Shown here one piece after another: positions 8,095 through 16,102 of a DNA stretch of 17,562 bases (position 1 is its first letter; every line of letters begins with the position of its first letter). This DNA comes from DASPRM01 sp035319065. GTDB taxonomy: Bacteria; Acidobacteriota; Terriglobia; Terriglobales; Acidobacteriaceae. Made by a program: the position numbers and the translations under genes. The notes below the pieces were generated by a model. It had not been told where the DNA came from and made no database searches. It saw only the letters and a program-made list of their open reading frames with translations. The stretch lies in NCBI GenBank assembly GCA_035319065.1, contig DATHDM010000032.1:1-17562 (forward strand), given 5' to 3'.

Positions 8095-9171
8095 TTGAAG
8101 AAGAACACTACCGCGGCCGCTCCTGAAGGCGCCGGCATCGAGCGCGAGCTGCACGATCCGGTGCGCGACAAGCTGGTGCCGCTGGAGCCGATGGACCTCT
8201 CGCGCATCCGCGGCATTGACGACCTGGTGCGGGCGATGGGCAGAACTGCCTTCACCGCGCGCCAGGTGGGAGACGCGGCCGACGTGCTGGAGGCGATGGC
8301 GCGCGACAAAGATTGCTTCACGGTGATGACCCTGGCAGGAGCGATGACGGTGGCCAAGCAGGGGTTGGTAGTCGCCGATCTGATCGATCGCGGCATCGTG
8401 AAGGCGCTGGTCTCGACAGGGGCGCTGATGGCGCATGGTCTGGTGGAGGCGGCAGGGAAGTCGCACTTCAAGTACGACGCCAGGATGAACGACGTGGAGC
8501 TTTACGAGGCCGGGTACAACCGCGTCTATGACACGCTGGAGCCGGAGACCAATCTGAACTTCGTGGAAGGCATCGTGGCGCAGATCCTAGATGCCTGGGA
8601 TGCGGAGGAGACCCTATGCTCATACAAGCTGAACCGCGAGGTCGGGAAGCACCTGAGCGAGAAGGTGAAGGGCCGCGGGATTCTGAAATCGGCGTATGAA
8701 AACAAGGTGCCGGTGTTCGTGCCTGCGTTTACCGATTCCGAGCTGGGCCTGGACTTCGCACTGCACAATCGCAAGCGAGCCAAGCAGAAGCGGCCGCTGA
8801 TCCGCTTCGATCCGTTCCTGGACCTGAATCACTTTGCCGAGACCTTGCTGGAACAGAAGCGTCTGGGGATTCTCACCATCGGAGGCGGTGTGCCGCGGAA
8901 CTGGTCGCAGCAGTTCGGGCCCTACATCGAGTTGCGCCATCGCCGGGGTGGGGAAGACCTGCCGCTGAAGCGCTACCACTATGGAGTGCGAATATGCCCC
9001 GAGCCGGTGCACTGGGGGGGATTGTCGGGGAGTCCGTACAGCGAGGCGATCTCCTGGGGCAAGTTCGTTCCGCCGGAGGAAGGAGGGCGTTTCGGAGAGG
9101 TGTTTGTGGACGCCACGGTGGGCCTGCCGCTGATCGCCGGCGCCGTGCTGGAAAGGCTCAGGAAGAAGTGA
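8095..9171 (+). CDS. Deoxyhypusine-synthase-like protein, probable homospermidine-type synthase
   Basis: The protein belongs to the deoxyhypusine synthase family, NAD-dependent enzymes that transfer an aminobutyl group through an enzyme-lysine imine. The catalytic lysine is present as Lys323 in SEAISWGK, with the following VFVDATVGLPL block also typical. Other family blocks are VMTLAGAMTVAKQGLVVADL, VSTGALMAHGLVEA and ILTIGGGVPRNW. Bacteria lack eIF5A, the normal acceptor, so the substrate should be a small amine. With arginine decarboxylase, aguA and aguB alongside, putrescine as donor and acceptor, giving homospermidine, is the best inference. I recall such genes being called speY in some annotations. 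I chose TTG 8095 (358 residues) because AGGAGG lies eight bases before it; ATG 8065 and TTG 8014 are in-frame alternatives with poorer ribosome sites. It is convergent with the decarboxylase gene. Confidence 0.85.
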   Translation: MKKNTTAAAPEGAGIERELHDPVRDKLVPLEPMDLSRIRGIDDLVRAMGRTAFTARQVGDAADVLEAMARDKDCFTVMTLAGAMTVAKQGLVVADLIDRGIVKALVSTGALMAHGLVEAAGKSHFKYDARMNDVELYEAGYNRVYDTLEPETNLNFVEGIVAQILDAWDAEETLCSYKLNREVGKHLSEKVKGRGILKSAYENKVPVFVPAFTDSELGLDFALHNRKRAKQKRPLIRFDPFLDLNHFAETLLEQKRLGILTIGGGVPRNWSQQFGPYIELRHRRGGEDLPLKRYHYGVRICPEPVHWGGLSGSPYSEAISWGKFVPPEEGGRFGEVFVDATVGLPLIAGAVLERLRKK

Positions 9172-9289
9172 GCACTGGGAATCGAAAACGGCGAAGTAAA
9201 AGAAGGACGAAGTAAGAGCGGAGAGCGTAACGACCGAAGAGGGGACACGAGGGCATGCCGAGGCGTGCCGTTTGCACAAGAAGGGAGCT

Positions 9290-9850
9290 TTACTTGTCGA
9301 AGAGGAAGATCGCGGAGGCGATGACGGTGGTCCACAGGCCGCGCTTGTCGCCCACGGCGGATTGGGTGACGTTCATGGTGCGCACGATTTTGTTGGAGAG
9401 GCGATAGATCTGTTTTTTCTCGTCCCAGGATTTGTCGGGATCGAAATCGACGTTCAGCGTGGTGGCCAGCATTTCGGCGGCTAGTTCCTCGGCGTAATCG
9501 CCGGCCGCATCGTCCGGCTCGCCGAACGAATGGTGTTCGCTGAGGTAGCCATAGGTGGTACGGTCGGCGGGAATGGCCAAGCCGATGCTGGCGGCCAGCA
9601 GGCGATGAGGCTCGCGGGTGGAGTTCTCGGCGACGACGGCGAACACTACTTCTCCATCATAGAGCCGGCGAAGGCCTTCCTTGCGCGGCAAGACCTTGCA
9701 ATTGGGGGGAAAGATGGAGGATACGCGCACCAGATTCTGCGCCGCAATGCCGGCATCCCTCAGCGCCAGCTCGAATGAGGTAAGGCGCTCCTTGTGCTTG
9801 CCAACACCCTTGGTAAGAAAGATCCTCCGCGGGACCATGTCTTTTCCCAA
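9290..9850 (-). CDS. Pyruvoyl-dependent arginine decarboxylase
   Basis: This enzyme decarboxylates arginine to agmatine with a covalently bound pyruvoyl group made by self-cleavage, rather than pyridoxal phosphate. The 186-residue length and the sequence match the PvlArgDC family. The processing site is Ser44-Ser45 in VRVSSIFPPNCK, where cleavage would turn Ser45 into the pyruvoyl group. Other family blocks are AENSTREPHRLLAASIGLA and YGYLSEHHSFGE. The start TTG 9850 is preceded by GGGAGG at 9860-9865, nine bases away. ATG 9838 is an alternative, but it lies 21 bases from that site. It supplies agmatine for AguA, so the locus encodes the whole route from arginine to putrescine. It converges with the DHS-like gene and lies downstream of a lysR gene on the same strand, 211 bases apart. 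Confidence 0.93.
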   Translation of the reverse strand: MGKDMVPRRIFLTKGVGKHKERLTSFELALRDAGIAAQNLVRVSSIFPPNCKVLPRKEGLRRLYDGEVVFAVVAENSTREPHRLLAASIGLAIPADRTTYGYLSEHHSFGEPDDAAGDYAEELAAEMLATTLNVDFDPDKSWDEKKQIYRLSNKIVRTMNVTQSAVGDKRGLWTTVIASAIFLFDK

Positions 9851-10061
9851 TTCTTAGTTCCTCCCGTGCGTGCGCCTTCAATGCTTTGGCGAAAAAGTAA
9901 CATGTGCAAGTCTAAAGCAAGAAAGTATTTTGGTGAGGGATCAAGAATTTACACGGTATTAATGAGGCACGGGCGGCGCGGCTGAGGCGGCGAATCGGGT
10001 GGTGAAGAAGCGCTGGGCAGTCACAGTCAGCCGGAACAGAGTATGCAAGACGCGGGCTCCG

Positions 10062-11006
10062 CTAGTGCGGGGGAGAAGGGCTTTCGCGCTTGGATTTTCC
10101 GGCCCCGGCGATGGCCAGCGGCGGCTGCACGGAACTGCGGCGCACGGCAATGTCGATGAAGGCGAGCGCGGCGCGGCTAAGAGCCTTGTCGCGGCGGAAG
10201 ACGAGGGCGAGATCGCGACGAATCTGGGTATCGAGGGTGAGGGCGGCGAGAGCCCTGGCGCGGACATCCTCCAGCACGTTGGAGCGGGGAGTGAATCCGA
10301 CGCCCACGTCGGCGGCGACGAATCGCTTCAGCAGCTCGCTGGAATCGAGTTCCATGGAGATGGTGGGAGTGAGTCCCTTGTCGTCAAAGGCTGCGTCGAT
10401 GGCCTCGCGGGTGCGCCCGAGCTTGGGCACCAGCAGGGGATAGTTGGCCACCTGGGCAATGGTCACTGACTTGGCCTTGGCCAATTCGTGATGGGGAGAG
10501 CAGATGACGACCAGCTCATCGCGGTGGATGGGTACCACGGTGAGGCGCTTGTCGGAGACGGGGAGGGAAACCACGCCGAAGTCGACGGAGTTATCAATCA
10601 CCGACTCCAGCACCTTGGTAGTTTCCATGCGGCGCACGTCCACGCCGACGCTGGGGTAAGACTTTTTGAATTCCGCGAAGACCTCGGGGAGGATGTGCAG
10701 GCAGGTGCCTTCGTTGGCGCCGACGACAATTTCGCCGCGCGGCACGCGCTCCATCTCGGCGATGGCGGTGACGATGTCGCGGCGCGACTGCACGGTATCT
10801 TCAGCATATTTCTGGAAGAGTTTGCCGGCAGCGGTGAGCGAGACGCGGCCGCCGCTGCGGTCGAGCAGCTTGGCCCCCACCTCTTCTTCCAGGGCGCGAA
10901 TCTGGGCGGAGATGGCGGGCTGAGTGCGAAAGCGCTTCTCCGCGGCGCGGGAAAAGCTGCTCAGCCGCGCTACCTCGAGGAAGGTTTCCAATTGATCGAA
11001 ATCCAT
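10062..11006 (-). CDS. LysR-family transcriptional regulator
   Basis: This 314-residue protein has the standard LysR layout. Residues 1-60 form a winged helix-turn-helix (FLEVARLSSFSRAAEKRF, then AISAQIRALEEEVGAKLLDR). A linker helix follows. From about residue 90 (GEIVVGANEG) there is a periplasmic-binding-protein-like effector domain, containing DFGVVSLPV and VGVGFTPRSNV. It starts at ATG 11006 and is divergent from glnA, the usual arrangement for a LysR protein controlling its neighbour and itself. The arginine decarboxylase gene lies downstream on the same strand. The inducer cannot be read from the sequence. A nitrogen- or polyamine-related ligand would fit the context but is inference. 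Confidence 0.92.
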   Translation of the reverse strand: MDFDQLETFLEVARLSSFSRAAEKRFRTQPAISAQIRALEEEVGAKLLDRSGGRVSLTAAGKLFQKYAEDTVQSRRDIVTAIAEMERVPRGEIVVGANEGTCLHILPEVFAEFKKSYPSVGVDVRRMETTKVLESVIDNSVDFGVVSLPVSDKRLTVVPIHRDELVVICSPHHELAKAKSVTIAQVANYPLLVPKLGRTREAIDAAFDDKGLTPTISMELDSSELLKRFVAADVGVGFTPRSNVLEDVRARALAALTLDTQIRRDLALVFRRDKALSRAALAFIDIAVRRSSVQPPLAIAGAGKSKRESPSPPH

Positions 11007-11200
11007 AGCCGCGGGCTCCGCCCCAGTATCTCGCCGATCAGCGAAAAGCGGCGCGAAGCGACCGCAACCGCAGGATCGGATGAAAATGACAGCCCGAGCC
11101 TACAGACTAACAGCCCGCTTCAGGAGCAGCAAAATCTCGAACGCAACTCTGGAGCCGGGCGAGGCGGAAACCAGCGGTCCAGATGCGTGTATAAAGCGCA

Positions 11201-11217
11201 TTTATCGCACCTATAAA
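11201..11217. promoter_or_regulatory. Candidate LysR-type operator
   Basis: The sequence TTTAT-CGCACCT-ATAAA is a perfect five-base dyad separated by seven bases and contains the T-N11-A core typical of LysR-family binding sites. It lies between lysR and glnA, about 195 bases from each start. A second dyad with the same arms, ATAAA-GCGCA-TTTAT (11191-11205), overlaps it on the left. The assignment rests on symmetry and position only. Confidence 0.4.
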
Positions 11218-11364
11218 AACAATCAATTTCCCAAGCGCGGCGGGAGGCATTTATGGTCGCACTAAGCCGTGGCCTGTGCGGCTGTTCACCACAACTCAAT
11301 GTTTTGTATCCCCTGCGCTGCCCGCCTGTTAGGAGCCCTCATTGCAACGCGTAGGCATCAAATC

Positions 11365-11386
11365 GCGCCCTGGAGGGCGCAAGGAG
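11365..11386 (+). promoter_or_regulatory. Hairpin abutting the glnA ribosome binding site
   Basis: GCGCCC (11365-11370) and GGGCGC (11375-11380) form a perfect six-base-pair GC stem with a TGGA loop. AAGGAG (11381-11386), the Shine-Dalgarno sequence of glnA, follows directly with no spacer, and ATG comes six bases later. Such a placement could tune ribosome access or protect the 5' end of the message. No known riboswitch class is recognisable in the short leader. Confidence 0.45.
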
Positions 11387-11392
11387 AAATCT

Positions 11393-12805
11393 ATGGCTGA
11401 TCCGAAAGCCGTTTTGGAGTTCGCCAAGAAAAACGGCGCCAAAATTGTAGATCTGCGGTTCACAGACCTTCCCGGTCTCTGGCAGCACGTGTCGTATCCC
11501 ATGGACCAGGTGGATGAGTCTTCCTTCGAGGAAGGGTTCGGCATGGATGGGTCGTCCATCCGCGGCTGGGCTGCAATCCACGAAAGCGACATGCTGCTGA
11601 TTCCGGACACCTCGTGGTACATGATGGATCCGTTCAGCGAAACGCCCTCGCTGGTGATGGTCTGCGACGTTATCGACCCGGTGACGAAGCAGCGCTACGA
11701 CCGAGACCCGCGCTACATCGCCAAGAAGGCGGAGATGTACCTGACGTCAACGGGTATCGCCGATACCTGCTACATGGGCGCGGAGGCGGAATTTTTCATT
11801 TTCGACAACATCCGTTTTGATCAGCGCGAGAATCACGGTTTTTACTTCATCGACGCGGAAGAAGGACGCTGGAATTCGGGGCGCAAGGAAAACAACCTGG
11901 GCTACCGCCCGCGCTACAAGGAAGGCTATTTCCCGGTGCCGCCGACCGACCATTACCAGGATCTGCGCACCGAGATGGTGCTGACCATGGAGAAGTGCGG
12001 GCTGACGGTGGAGTGCCATCACCACGAAGTGGCGACGGGAGGGCAGTCGGAGATCGACCTGAAATTCGACAAACTGCTGGGCTCCGCCGACCACATGATG
12101 CTTTACAAGTACGTGGTGCGGAACGTGGCCTACCAGTACGGCAAGACCGTGACCTTCATGCCCAAGCCGCTGTTCCAGGACAACGGCAGCGGCATGCATA
12201 CCCACCAGTCGCTGTGGAAGGGGGGCAAGCCGCTGTTCGCGGGCGACGGGTATGCGGGGTTGTCGCAGGTGGCGTTGTGGTACATCGGCGGGCTGATCAA
12301 GCATGGACCGGCGCTGGCGGCGATCATCGCGCCGACCACCAACTCCTACAAGCGGCTGGTGCCGGGGTTTGAGGCGCCGGTCAACCTGGCCTATTCGCGG
12401 CGCAACCGCTCGGCGGCATGTCGTATTCCGATGTATTCGGCGTCGCCCAAGGCCAAGCGGGTGGAGTTCCGGCCACCGGATCCGAGCTGCAATCCCTACC
12501 TGGCGTTTGCGGCCATGATGATGGCAGGGCTGGATGGGGTGGAGAATAAGATCGATCCCGGGCAGCCGCTGGATAAGGACATCTACGATCTCGGTCCGGA
12601 GGAACTGGCCAAGGTTCCCTCGATGCCGGGATCGCTAGAAGATGCCCTGCACGCGCTGGAGCGTGACCACCAGTTTCTGATGAAGGGCGATGTCTTCACC
12701 GAGGAACTGCTGAAGACGTATATCGATTACAAGCGCGACAAGGAGGTGAACGCGGTACGCCTGCGTCCGCACCCCTACGAGTTCGCGCTGTACTACGACA
12801 TTTAG
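11393..12805 (+). CDS. glnA: Glutamine synthetase, type I
   Basis: Glutamine synthetase condenses glutamate and ammonia using ATP and is the main ammonia-assimilating enzyme, a cytoplasmic dodecamer. The 470-residue length is that of type I. Visible signatures are GMDGSSIRGWAAIHESDM near the N-terminus, GAEAEFFIFD with metal-binding glutamates, KPLFQDNGSGMHTHQSLW in the ATP/glutamate site and NRSAACRIP with active-site arginine. Tyr398 in DKDIYDLGPEEL corresponds to the tyrosine adenylylated in the beta subtype, so regulation by GlnE-type adenylylation is likely. ATG 11393 is chosen because AAGGAG lies six bases before it. The gene is divergent from a lysR gene and ends in a strong terminator, so it is probably monocistronic. 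Confidence 0.97.
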   Translation: MADPKAVLEFAKKNGAKIVDLRFTDLPGLWQHVSYPMDQVDESSFEEGFGMDGSSIRGWAAIHESDMLLIPDTSWYMMDPFSETPSLVMVCDVIDPVTKQRYDRDPRYIAKKAEMYLTSTGIADTCYMGAEAEFFIFDNIRFDQRENHGFYFIDAEEGRWNSGRKENNLGYRPRYKEGYFPVPPTDHYQDLRTEMVLTMEKCGLTVECHHHEVATGGQSEIDLKFDKLLGSADHMMLYKYVVRNVAYQYGKTVTFMPKPLFQDNGSGMHTHQSLWKGGKPLFAGDGYAGLSQVALWYIGGLIKHGPALAAIIAPTTNSYKRLVPGFEAPVNLAYSRRNRSAACRIPMYSASPKAKRVEFRPPDPSCNPYLAFAAMMMAGLDGVENKIDPGQPLDKDIYDLGPEELAKVPSMPGSLEDALHALERDHQFLMKGDVFTEELLKTYIDYKRDKEVNAVRLRPHPYEFALYYDI

Positions 12806-12832
12806 GGATTGCTGGAACCTGGATGGAAAGAG

Positions 12833-12857
12833 CCCGGCCGAAGTGGCCGGGTTTTTT
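12833..12857 (+). terminator. Intrinsic terminator of glnA
   Basis: CCCGGCC (12833-12839) pairs with GGCCGGG (12845-12851) around a five-base loop, and six T residues follow at once (12852-12857). It begins 28 bases after the glnA stop codon, a textbook position for rho-independent termination. Confidence 0.93.
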
Positions 12858-12927
12858 CTTGGCAGGACTGGCGATCGCCGAGCCCTACAACCCAGCGGAT
12901 TCATGGATTCTGAAGAAGCAGGCGACC

Positions 12928-12959
12928 CGCGAGCGGCGCCGCAGGCGCGGCCGCTCGCG
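12928..12959. repeat. Long GC-rich inverted repeat between convergent genes
   Basis: CGCGAGCGGC (12928-12937) is perfectly inverted as GCCGCTCGCG (12950-12959), with a 12-base GC-rich centre. It lies between the glnA terminator and the end of the convergent secreted-protein gene. No T-run follows on either strand. It could be a transcript 3'-end structure for the minus-strand gene or a repeated extragenic palindrome of this genome. Confidence 0.6.
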
Positions 12960-12982
12960 AGCCGCAAGGCAATGGGAAAAAA

Positions 12983-13768
12983 CTATTTGTAGGTGGCGTT
13001 GGTGCGCGCCAGATCATCGCGATGTGCGCTGAAGTCCACCATGGAGCCAAAGGCCGGGCCGCCCAGCGGGTTGGCCTTCAGAGCCTCGATCAGCGCGGCG
13101 TTGACCTTGTCCAGACCTTCCGCGTTCGCCGCCAGATAGAAGACATAGAAGGTGCCGGGCGCCTGGGTGTGGATTGCCTCGGTGTCGACTTCATACTCGT
13201 GAATGGCGCCGTCGGCGAGCAGTTTCTCCATCAGCGGCACGATCAGAGTCTTGCTGAGGGTGTCCACCGCGTCGTCGGGTGCGTCGGCCTTCAATTTATA
13301 GGACGAGCCGTGGGTGTAGATATCCTTCCAGGATCCGGAATGCCAGTTGTAGTACCGGCTGACGAAGATGTTATCCCAGTGTTTGGTGGCGCTGGCGAGG
13401 ACGGGACTGGTGGAGCTACCGGACTTATAGAACTGCTCCAGGACGTTGAGCAGCCCGGCCATGGACATCGCCGACCACCAATCGTCGTGAGTTGCGCCGT
13501 CGGGCTGGTGAACCAGAGTGACGTCGTCGCCGTAGGCCACGATGGTCCCATTGGCCAAGGCCTTCTCCAGGATCGCGCGGTTAGCGGCGCCTGCCTTGGT
13601 CATATCGGCCCACTGTGCCCGGGGAATGTTCCAGAACCCGACGTAGGAGTACATCGGGGGTTTCTCCTTAACCTCAGACTTCTGCGCGCAAGCGGGGGAG
13701 GCCCAGACAGCGGCCATAAGCGCGAGCACGCACAACCTGGCGAAAACACTACACAACTTTCTATTCAT
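12983..13768 (-). CDS. Secreted protein of unknown function
   Basis: I do not recognise this 261-residue family. The first 28 residues form a clear signal peptide: MNRK, then the hydrophobic core LCVLALMAAVW, then a cut after ACA, so the protein is exported. The mature part is rich in tryptophan and tyrosine. It has two stretches that look like beta-strand followed by helix, near residues 40-70 (MYSYVGFWNIPRAQWADM) and 205-235 (FYVFYLAANAEGLDKVNAAL). Such a pattern would suit a duplicated ferredoxin-like (alpha-beta barrel) fold, but this is inference. AGAGGA at 13778-13783, nine bases before ATG 13768, supports the start. It ends convergent with glnA and stands apart from the glucosidase genes. 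No catalytic motif is apparent. Confidence 0.8.
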   Translation of the reverse strand: MNRKLCSVFARLCVLALMAAVWASPACAQKSEVKEKPPMYSYVGFWNIPRAQWADMTKAGAANRAILEKALANGTIVAYGDDVTLVHQPDGATHDDWWSAMSMAGLLNVLEQFYKSGSSTSPVLASATKHWDNIFVSRYYNWHSGSWKDIYTHGSSYKLKADAPDDAVDTLSKTLIVPLMEKLLADGAIHEYEVDTEAIHTQAPGTFYVFYLAANAEGLDKVNAALIEALKANPLGGPAFGSMVDFSAHRDDLARTNATYK

Positions 13769-13904
13769 GATTTTCTTTCCTCTGTGATTTAGCTGGCATT
13801 GCCGTTATTGGCATGCTGGGAAGTCGCGGAAGTGTACACGAGCGCCGGGGATGGGACCACAGTTTTGCGATTCTGGGCTGCGGTAGAAGAAGGTGTTGCG
13901 CGCG

Positions 13905-14135
13905 CTACTCGCAGTCGCGGGCGATGACTTCGGCTTCCATTTTGAGCTCGGCGATTCGGCGGAGGAGGCGGATGCGCTTCTGCTCCAGGGTCTTATTCTG
14001 CACGAGGATCTCGTCGAGGCGGGCCATCAAGTCATCGATTTCCTCATGAATTTCGCGCACACGGCTCGCCACCGCCCCCGGTGCATCGCCAGCCATGGGG
14101 CGGGAGTCCGGCCTGTTTGTGGCGTTGGAGCCCAT
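13905..14135 (-). CDS. Small coiled-coil protein
   Basis: This is a short frame of about 77 residues if ATG 14135 is used; ATG 14096 and TTG 14222 are alternatives, none with a convincing ribosome site. The last 50 residues are highly charged with heptad spacing (REIHEEIDDLMARLDEIL, then LEQKRIRLLRRIAELKMEAE) and should form a continuous coiled coil. The N-terminal part is proline- and alanine-rich and probably disordered. There is no signal peptide or membrane segment. Amphipathic periodicity argues that it is a real gene rather than a chance frame. The family is unknown to me; it might be a small scaffold or adaptor protein. Confidence 0.5.
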   Translation of the reverse strand: MGSNATNRPDSRPMAGDAPGAVASRVREIHEEIDDLMARLDEILVQNKTLEQKRIRLLRRIAELKMEAEVIARDCE

Positions 14136-14332
14136 GTTTCCCGCAGGGTACCTCGGCTGGAACGCCAGGTGCAATGTAGCCGAGGTACAGAGACCGCGGA
14201 TCAGCCGAGCCTGCCGCGGCAATGGGATACCCGTCCCGGAGGAGGCTGGTGAGGCAGGAGGCGAACGAAACGCGAATCAGGGGACGGAACCCGGCGCGGC
14301 AGCGGAGGCTGCGCGTCGGCAGGTCCCCAGCG

Positions 14333-16054
14333 CTATTTCAGTTCCCCGATGTAGGCTCCAAACGCGGGCACGGTCAGATCTTTTGCGCTGCCGGTTGCGG
14401 GAGAGTCAAAGGACGCCAGAAGGCGGCGGAGGGTGGTTGCGGTCACGCCCTTGCCGTCGAACTCGAGTTTCACCGGCTGCGCCGAGCTGCTCATGTTCAG
14501 AACCACCAGCACGTTCTCTCCCTTGTAACTGCGCAAGTAGGAGAGAACGTTGGGATCGCTTTCGTTCAGCGGAATGTAGTTTCCATCGAGCAGCGCCCGG
14601 GTGCTGTGACGCAGAGCGAGAAGCCGCTGGTAGTAGTTCAGGATCGAGGTGGGATCCTTCTTCTCGGTTTCAACGTTGTACTGCCTGTAGCGCGGATCCA
14701 CCGGATTCCAGGGCGTGGCCTTGCTGAAGCCGGCATTTTCCGCGGGGTTCCATTGCATAGGAGTGCGCTCGCCGTCGCGGCCCTTGTCTTGCGGCCAGCT
14801 GCGGCGGCCGGCGGGATCTTTCACATCTTCCACGCGCTTGGGGTCATTGTTTTCCATACCCAACTCCTCGCCGTAGTAGAGGATGGGCGTGCCGCGCAGA
14901 GTGAGATACAGCGATGCCATCAGCTTGGCGATCTGGTCGTTGTGCTGGCCATCGCCGTAGCGGTCATAGACGCGGGGGATATCGTGGTTGCTGAGCACGA
15001 AGACCGGCCAGCCGCCGGCGGAATCGACGGCAGCGATCTGGCGGCGAAATTCGGAGGGCGATAAGCGATCCACCCTGGTGAACATGAAGTCCATGGGCAT
15101 ATGCAGTTCGTTGCCGTGCTCGCCGTAGTATTCCTTGAGTTCGTTGATGTCCTTGGTCCAGGTTTCGCCGATGAGGACAGCGTCGTACTGGTCCGCCACC
15201 GCGCGCAGCCGCTGCAGCGCGCCGTGCACCTCGGGAAGCTTCTTGTTGTAGATGCGGTCGTCCACGGGATCGCCATACTTGCTCTTCTTCCCGGCGACGA
15301 TGGGATTGTCGGCGAGATTGGGATCCTCGAAGAGGGTATCCACCGCGTCCAGCCGGAAGCCGGCGACGCCGCGCTTGTACCACCAGCGGGAGACGTCAAA
15401 GATCGCGGCTTCCACCGCAGGATTGCGCCAGTTGAGATCCGGTTGTTCGGTGTAGAAGTAGTGGTAGTACCACTGATTCGTCTTGGGATCGAACTGCCAG
15501 GCGGAACCGCCGAAATCAGAGATCCAGTTGTTGGGGGGCTGGCCGGAACCTTTGCCGTCGCGCCAGATGTACCAATCGCGTTTGGGATTGTTGCGGGATG
15601 ACCGCGACTCGATGAACCAGGGGTGCTTGTCGGAAGTGTGGTTGACCACGAGGTCGAGAATCACGCGGATGTTCGTGCGGCGGGCATCGGCAATGAGGGC
15701 ATCCATGTCTTTCAGCGTGCCGTACTGCGGATCGACGTTTTCGTAGTCGGAGACGTCGTAGCCGAAGTCCACCTGCGGAGAGGGGAACATCGGGGTGAGC
15801 CAGATGGCGTCAACCCCGAGCCAGCGCAGGTAGCCGAGTTTCGAAGCGATGCCGCGGAGGTCGCCCACGCCGTCGTTGTTGCTGTCGGCAAAGCTGCGGG
15901 GATAGATCTGGTAGAAGACGGCGTGCTGCCACCACTGATGGCCTTCGTCATCCACGGCTTTTTTCTGCGCGGCAAGAAATGTTGGAAGCAGCAATGCCGT
16001 GGCGCAGATCAGGAGGAAAGAGAAGAGGACAAGCTTGCACTTACTTCGACGCAT
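14333..16054 (-). CDS. Secreted alpha-glucosidase / alpha-amylase family protein (GH13)
   Basis: This 573-residue glycoside hydrolase should cleave alpha-glucosidic bonds of malto- or isomalto-oligosaccharides outside the cytoplasm. A signal peptide covers about residues 1-29 (charged start, LVLFSFLLICATALLL core, AQ cleavage). The GH13 barrel follows. Asp236 in GFRLDAVD is the nucleophile, Glu297 in IGETW the acid/base and Asp358 in SNHD the stabilising aspartate. DLVVNHTSD and YQIYPRSFADSNNDGVGD are the usual early regions. The sequence style is that of oligo-1,6-glucosidase and alpha-glucosidase. A beta-sheet domain C follows to the end. GGGAGG at 16061-16066 supports ATG 16054. It begins 48 bases after the upstream debranching-like gene ends, so the two are probably co-transcribed for alpha-glucan breakdown. 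Exact linkage specificity cannot be read. Confidence 0.92.
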   Translation of the reverse strand: MRRSKCKLVLFSFLLICATALLLPTFLAAQKKAVDDEGHQWWQHAVFYQIYPRSFADSNNDGVGDLRGIASKLGYLRWLGVDAIWLTPMFPSPQVDFGYDVSDYENVDPQYGTLKDMDALIADARRTNIRVILDLVVNHTSDKHPWFIESRSSRNNPKRDWYIWRDGKGSGQPPNNWISDFGGSAWQFDPKTNQWYYHYFYTEQPDLNWRNPAVEAAIFDVSRWWYKRGVAGFRLDAVDTLFEDPNLADNPIVAGKKSKYGDPVDDRIYNKKLPEVHGALQRLRAVADQYDAVLIGETWTKDINELKEYYGEHGNELHMPMDFMFTRVDRLSPSEFRRQIAAVDSAGGWPVFVLSNHDIPRVYDRYGDGQHNDQIAKLMASLYLTLRGTPILYYGEELGMENNDPKRVEDVKDPAGRRSWPQDKGRDGERTPMQWNPAENAGFSKATPWNPVDPRYRQYNVETEKKDPTSILNYYQRLLALRHSTRALLDGNYIPLNESDPNVLSYLRSYKGENVLVVLNMSSSAQPVKLEFDGKGVTATTLRRLLASFDSPATGSAKDLTVPAFGAYIGELK

Positions 16055-16102
16055 GGGAACCTCCCGGACAGACAGAGGATAGACAAGGTCTGGGCGGCGT
16101 CG

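Larger units (their letters stand above)
11007..11392. other. lysR-glnA divergent intergenic region and glnA leader
   Basis: This 386-base stretch between the two divergent starts carries no gene I can support. The lysR-proximal part (11007-11180) is GC-rich and featureless to me. Around 11191-11260 it turns AT-rich and contains overlapping dyads and two related 13-16 base elements, GCATTTATCGCAC (11198-11210) and GCATTTATGGTCGCAC (11247-11262). The glnA-proximal end carries a hairpin and the ribosome binding site. The frame of glnA is open back to 11342, but the strong ribosome site shows translation starts at 11393. Confidence 0.6.

Noticed and set aside
9252..9269. Hairpin GGCATGCC-GA-GGCGTGCC between the convergent DHS-like and arginine decarboxylase genes
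   Set aside because: No T-run follows on either strand and one pair is a wobble, so a terminator call is not supported.
11268..11285. TGGCCTGTGCGGCTG ahead of glnA as a sigma-54 promoter
   Set aside because: The GG and GC elements are separated by eight rather than ten bases, and the -24 element is only partly matched.
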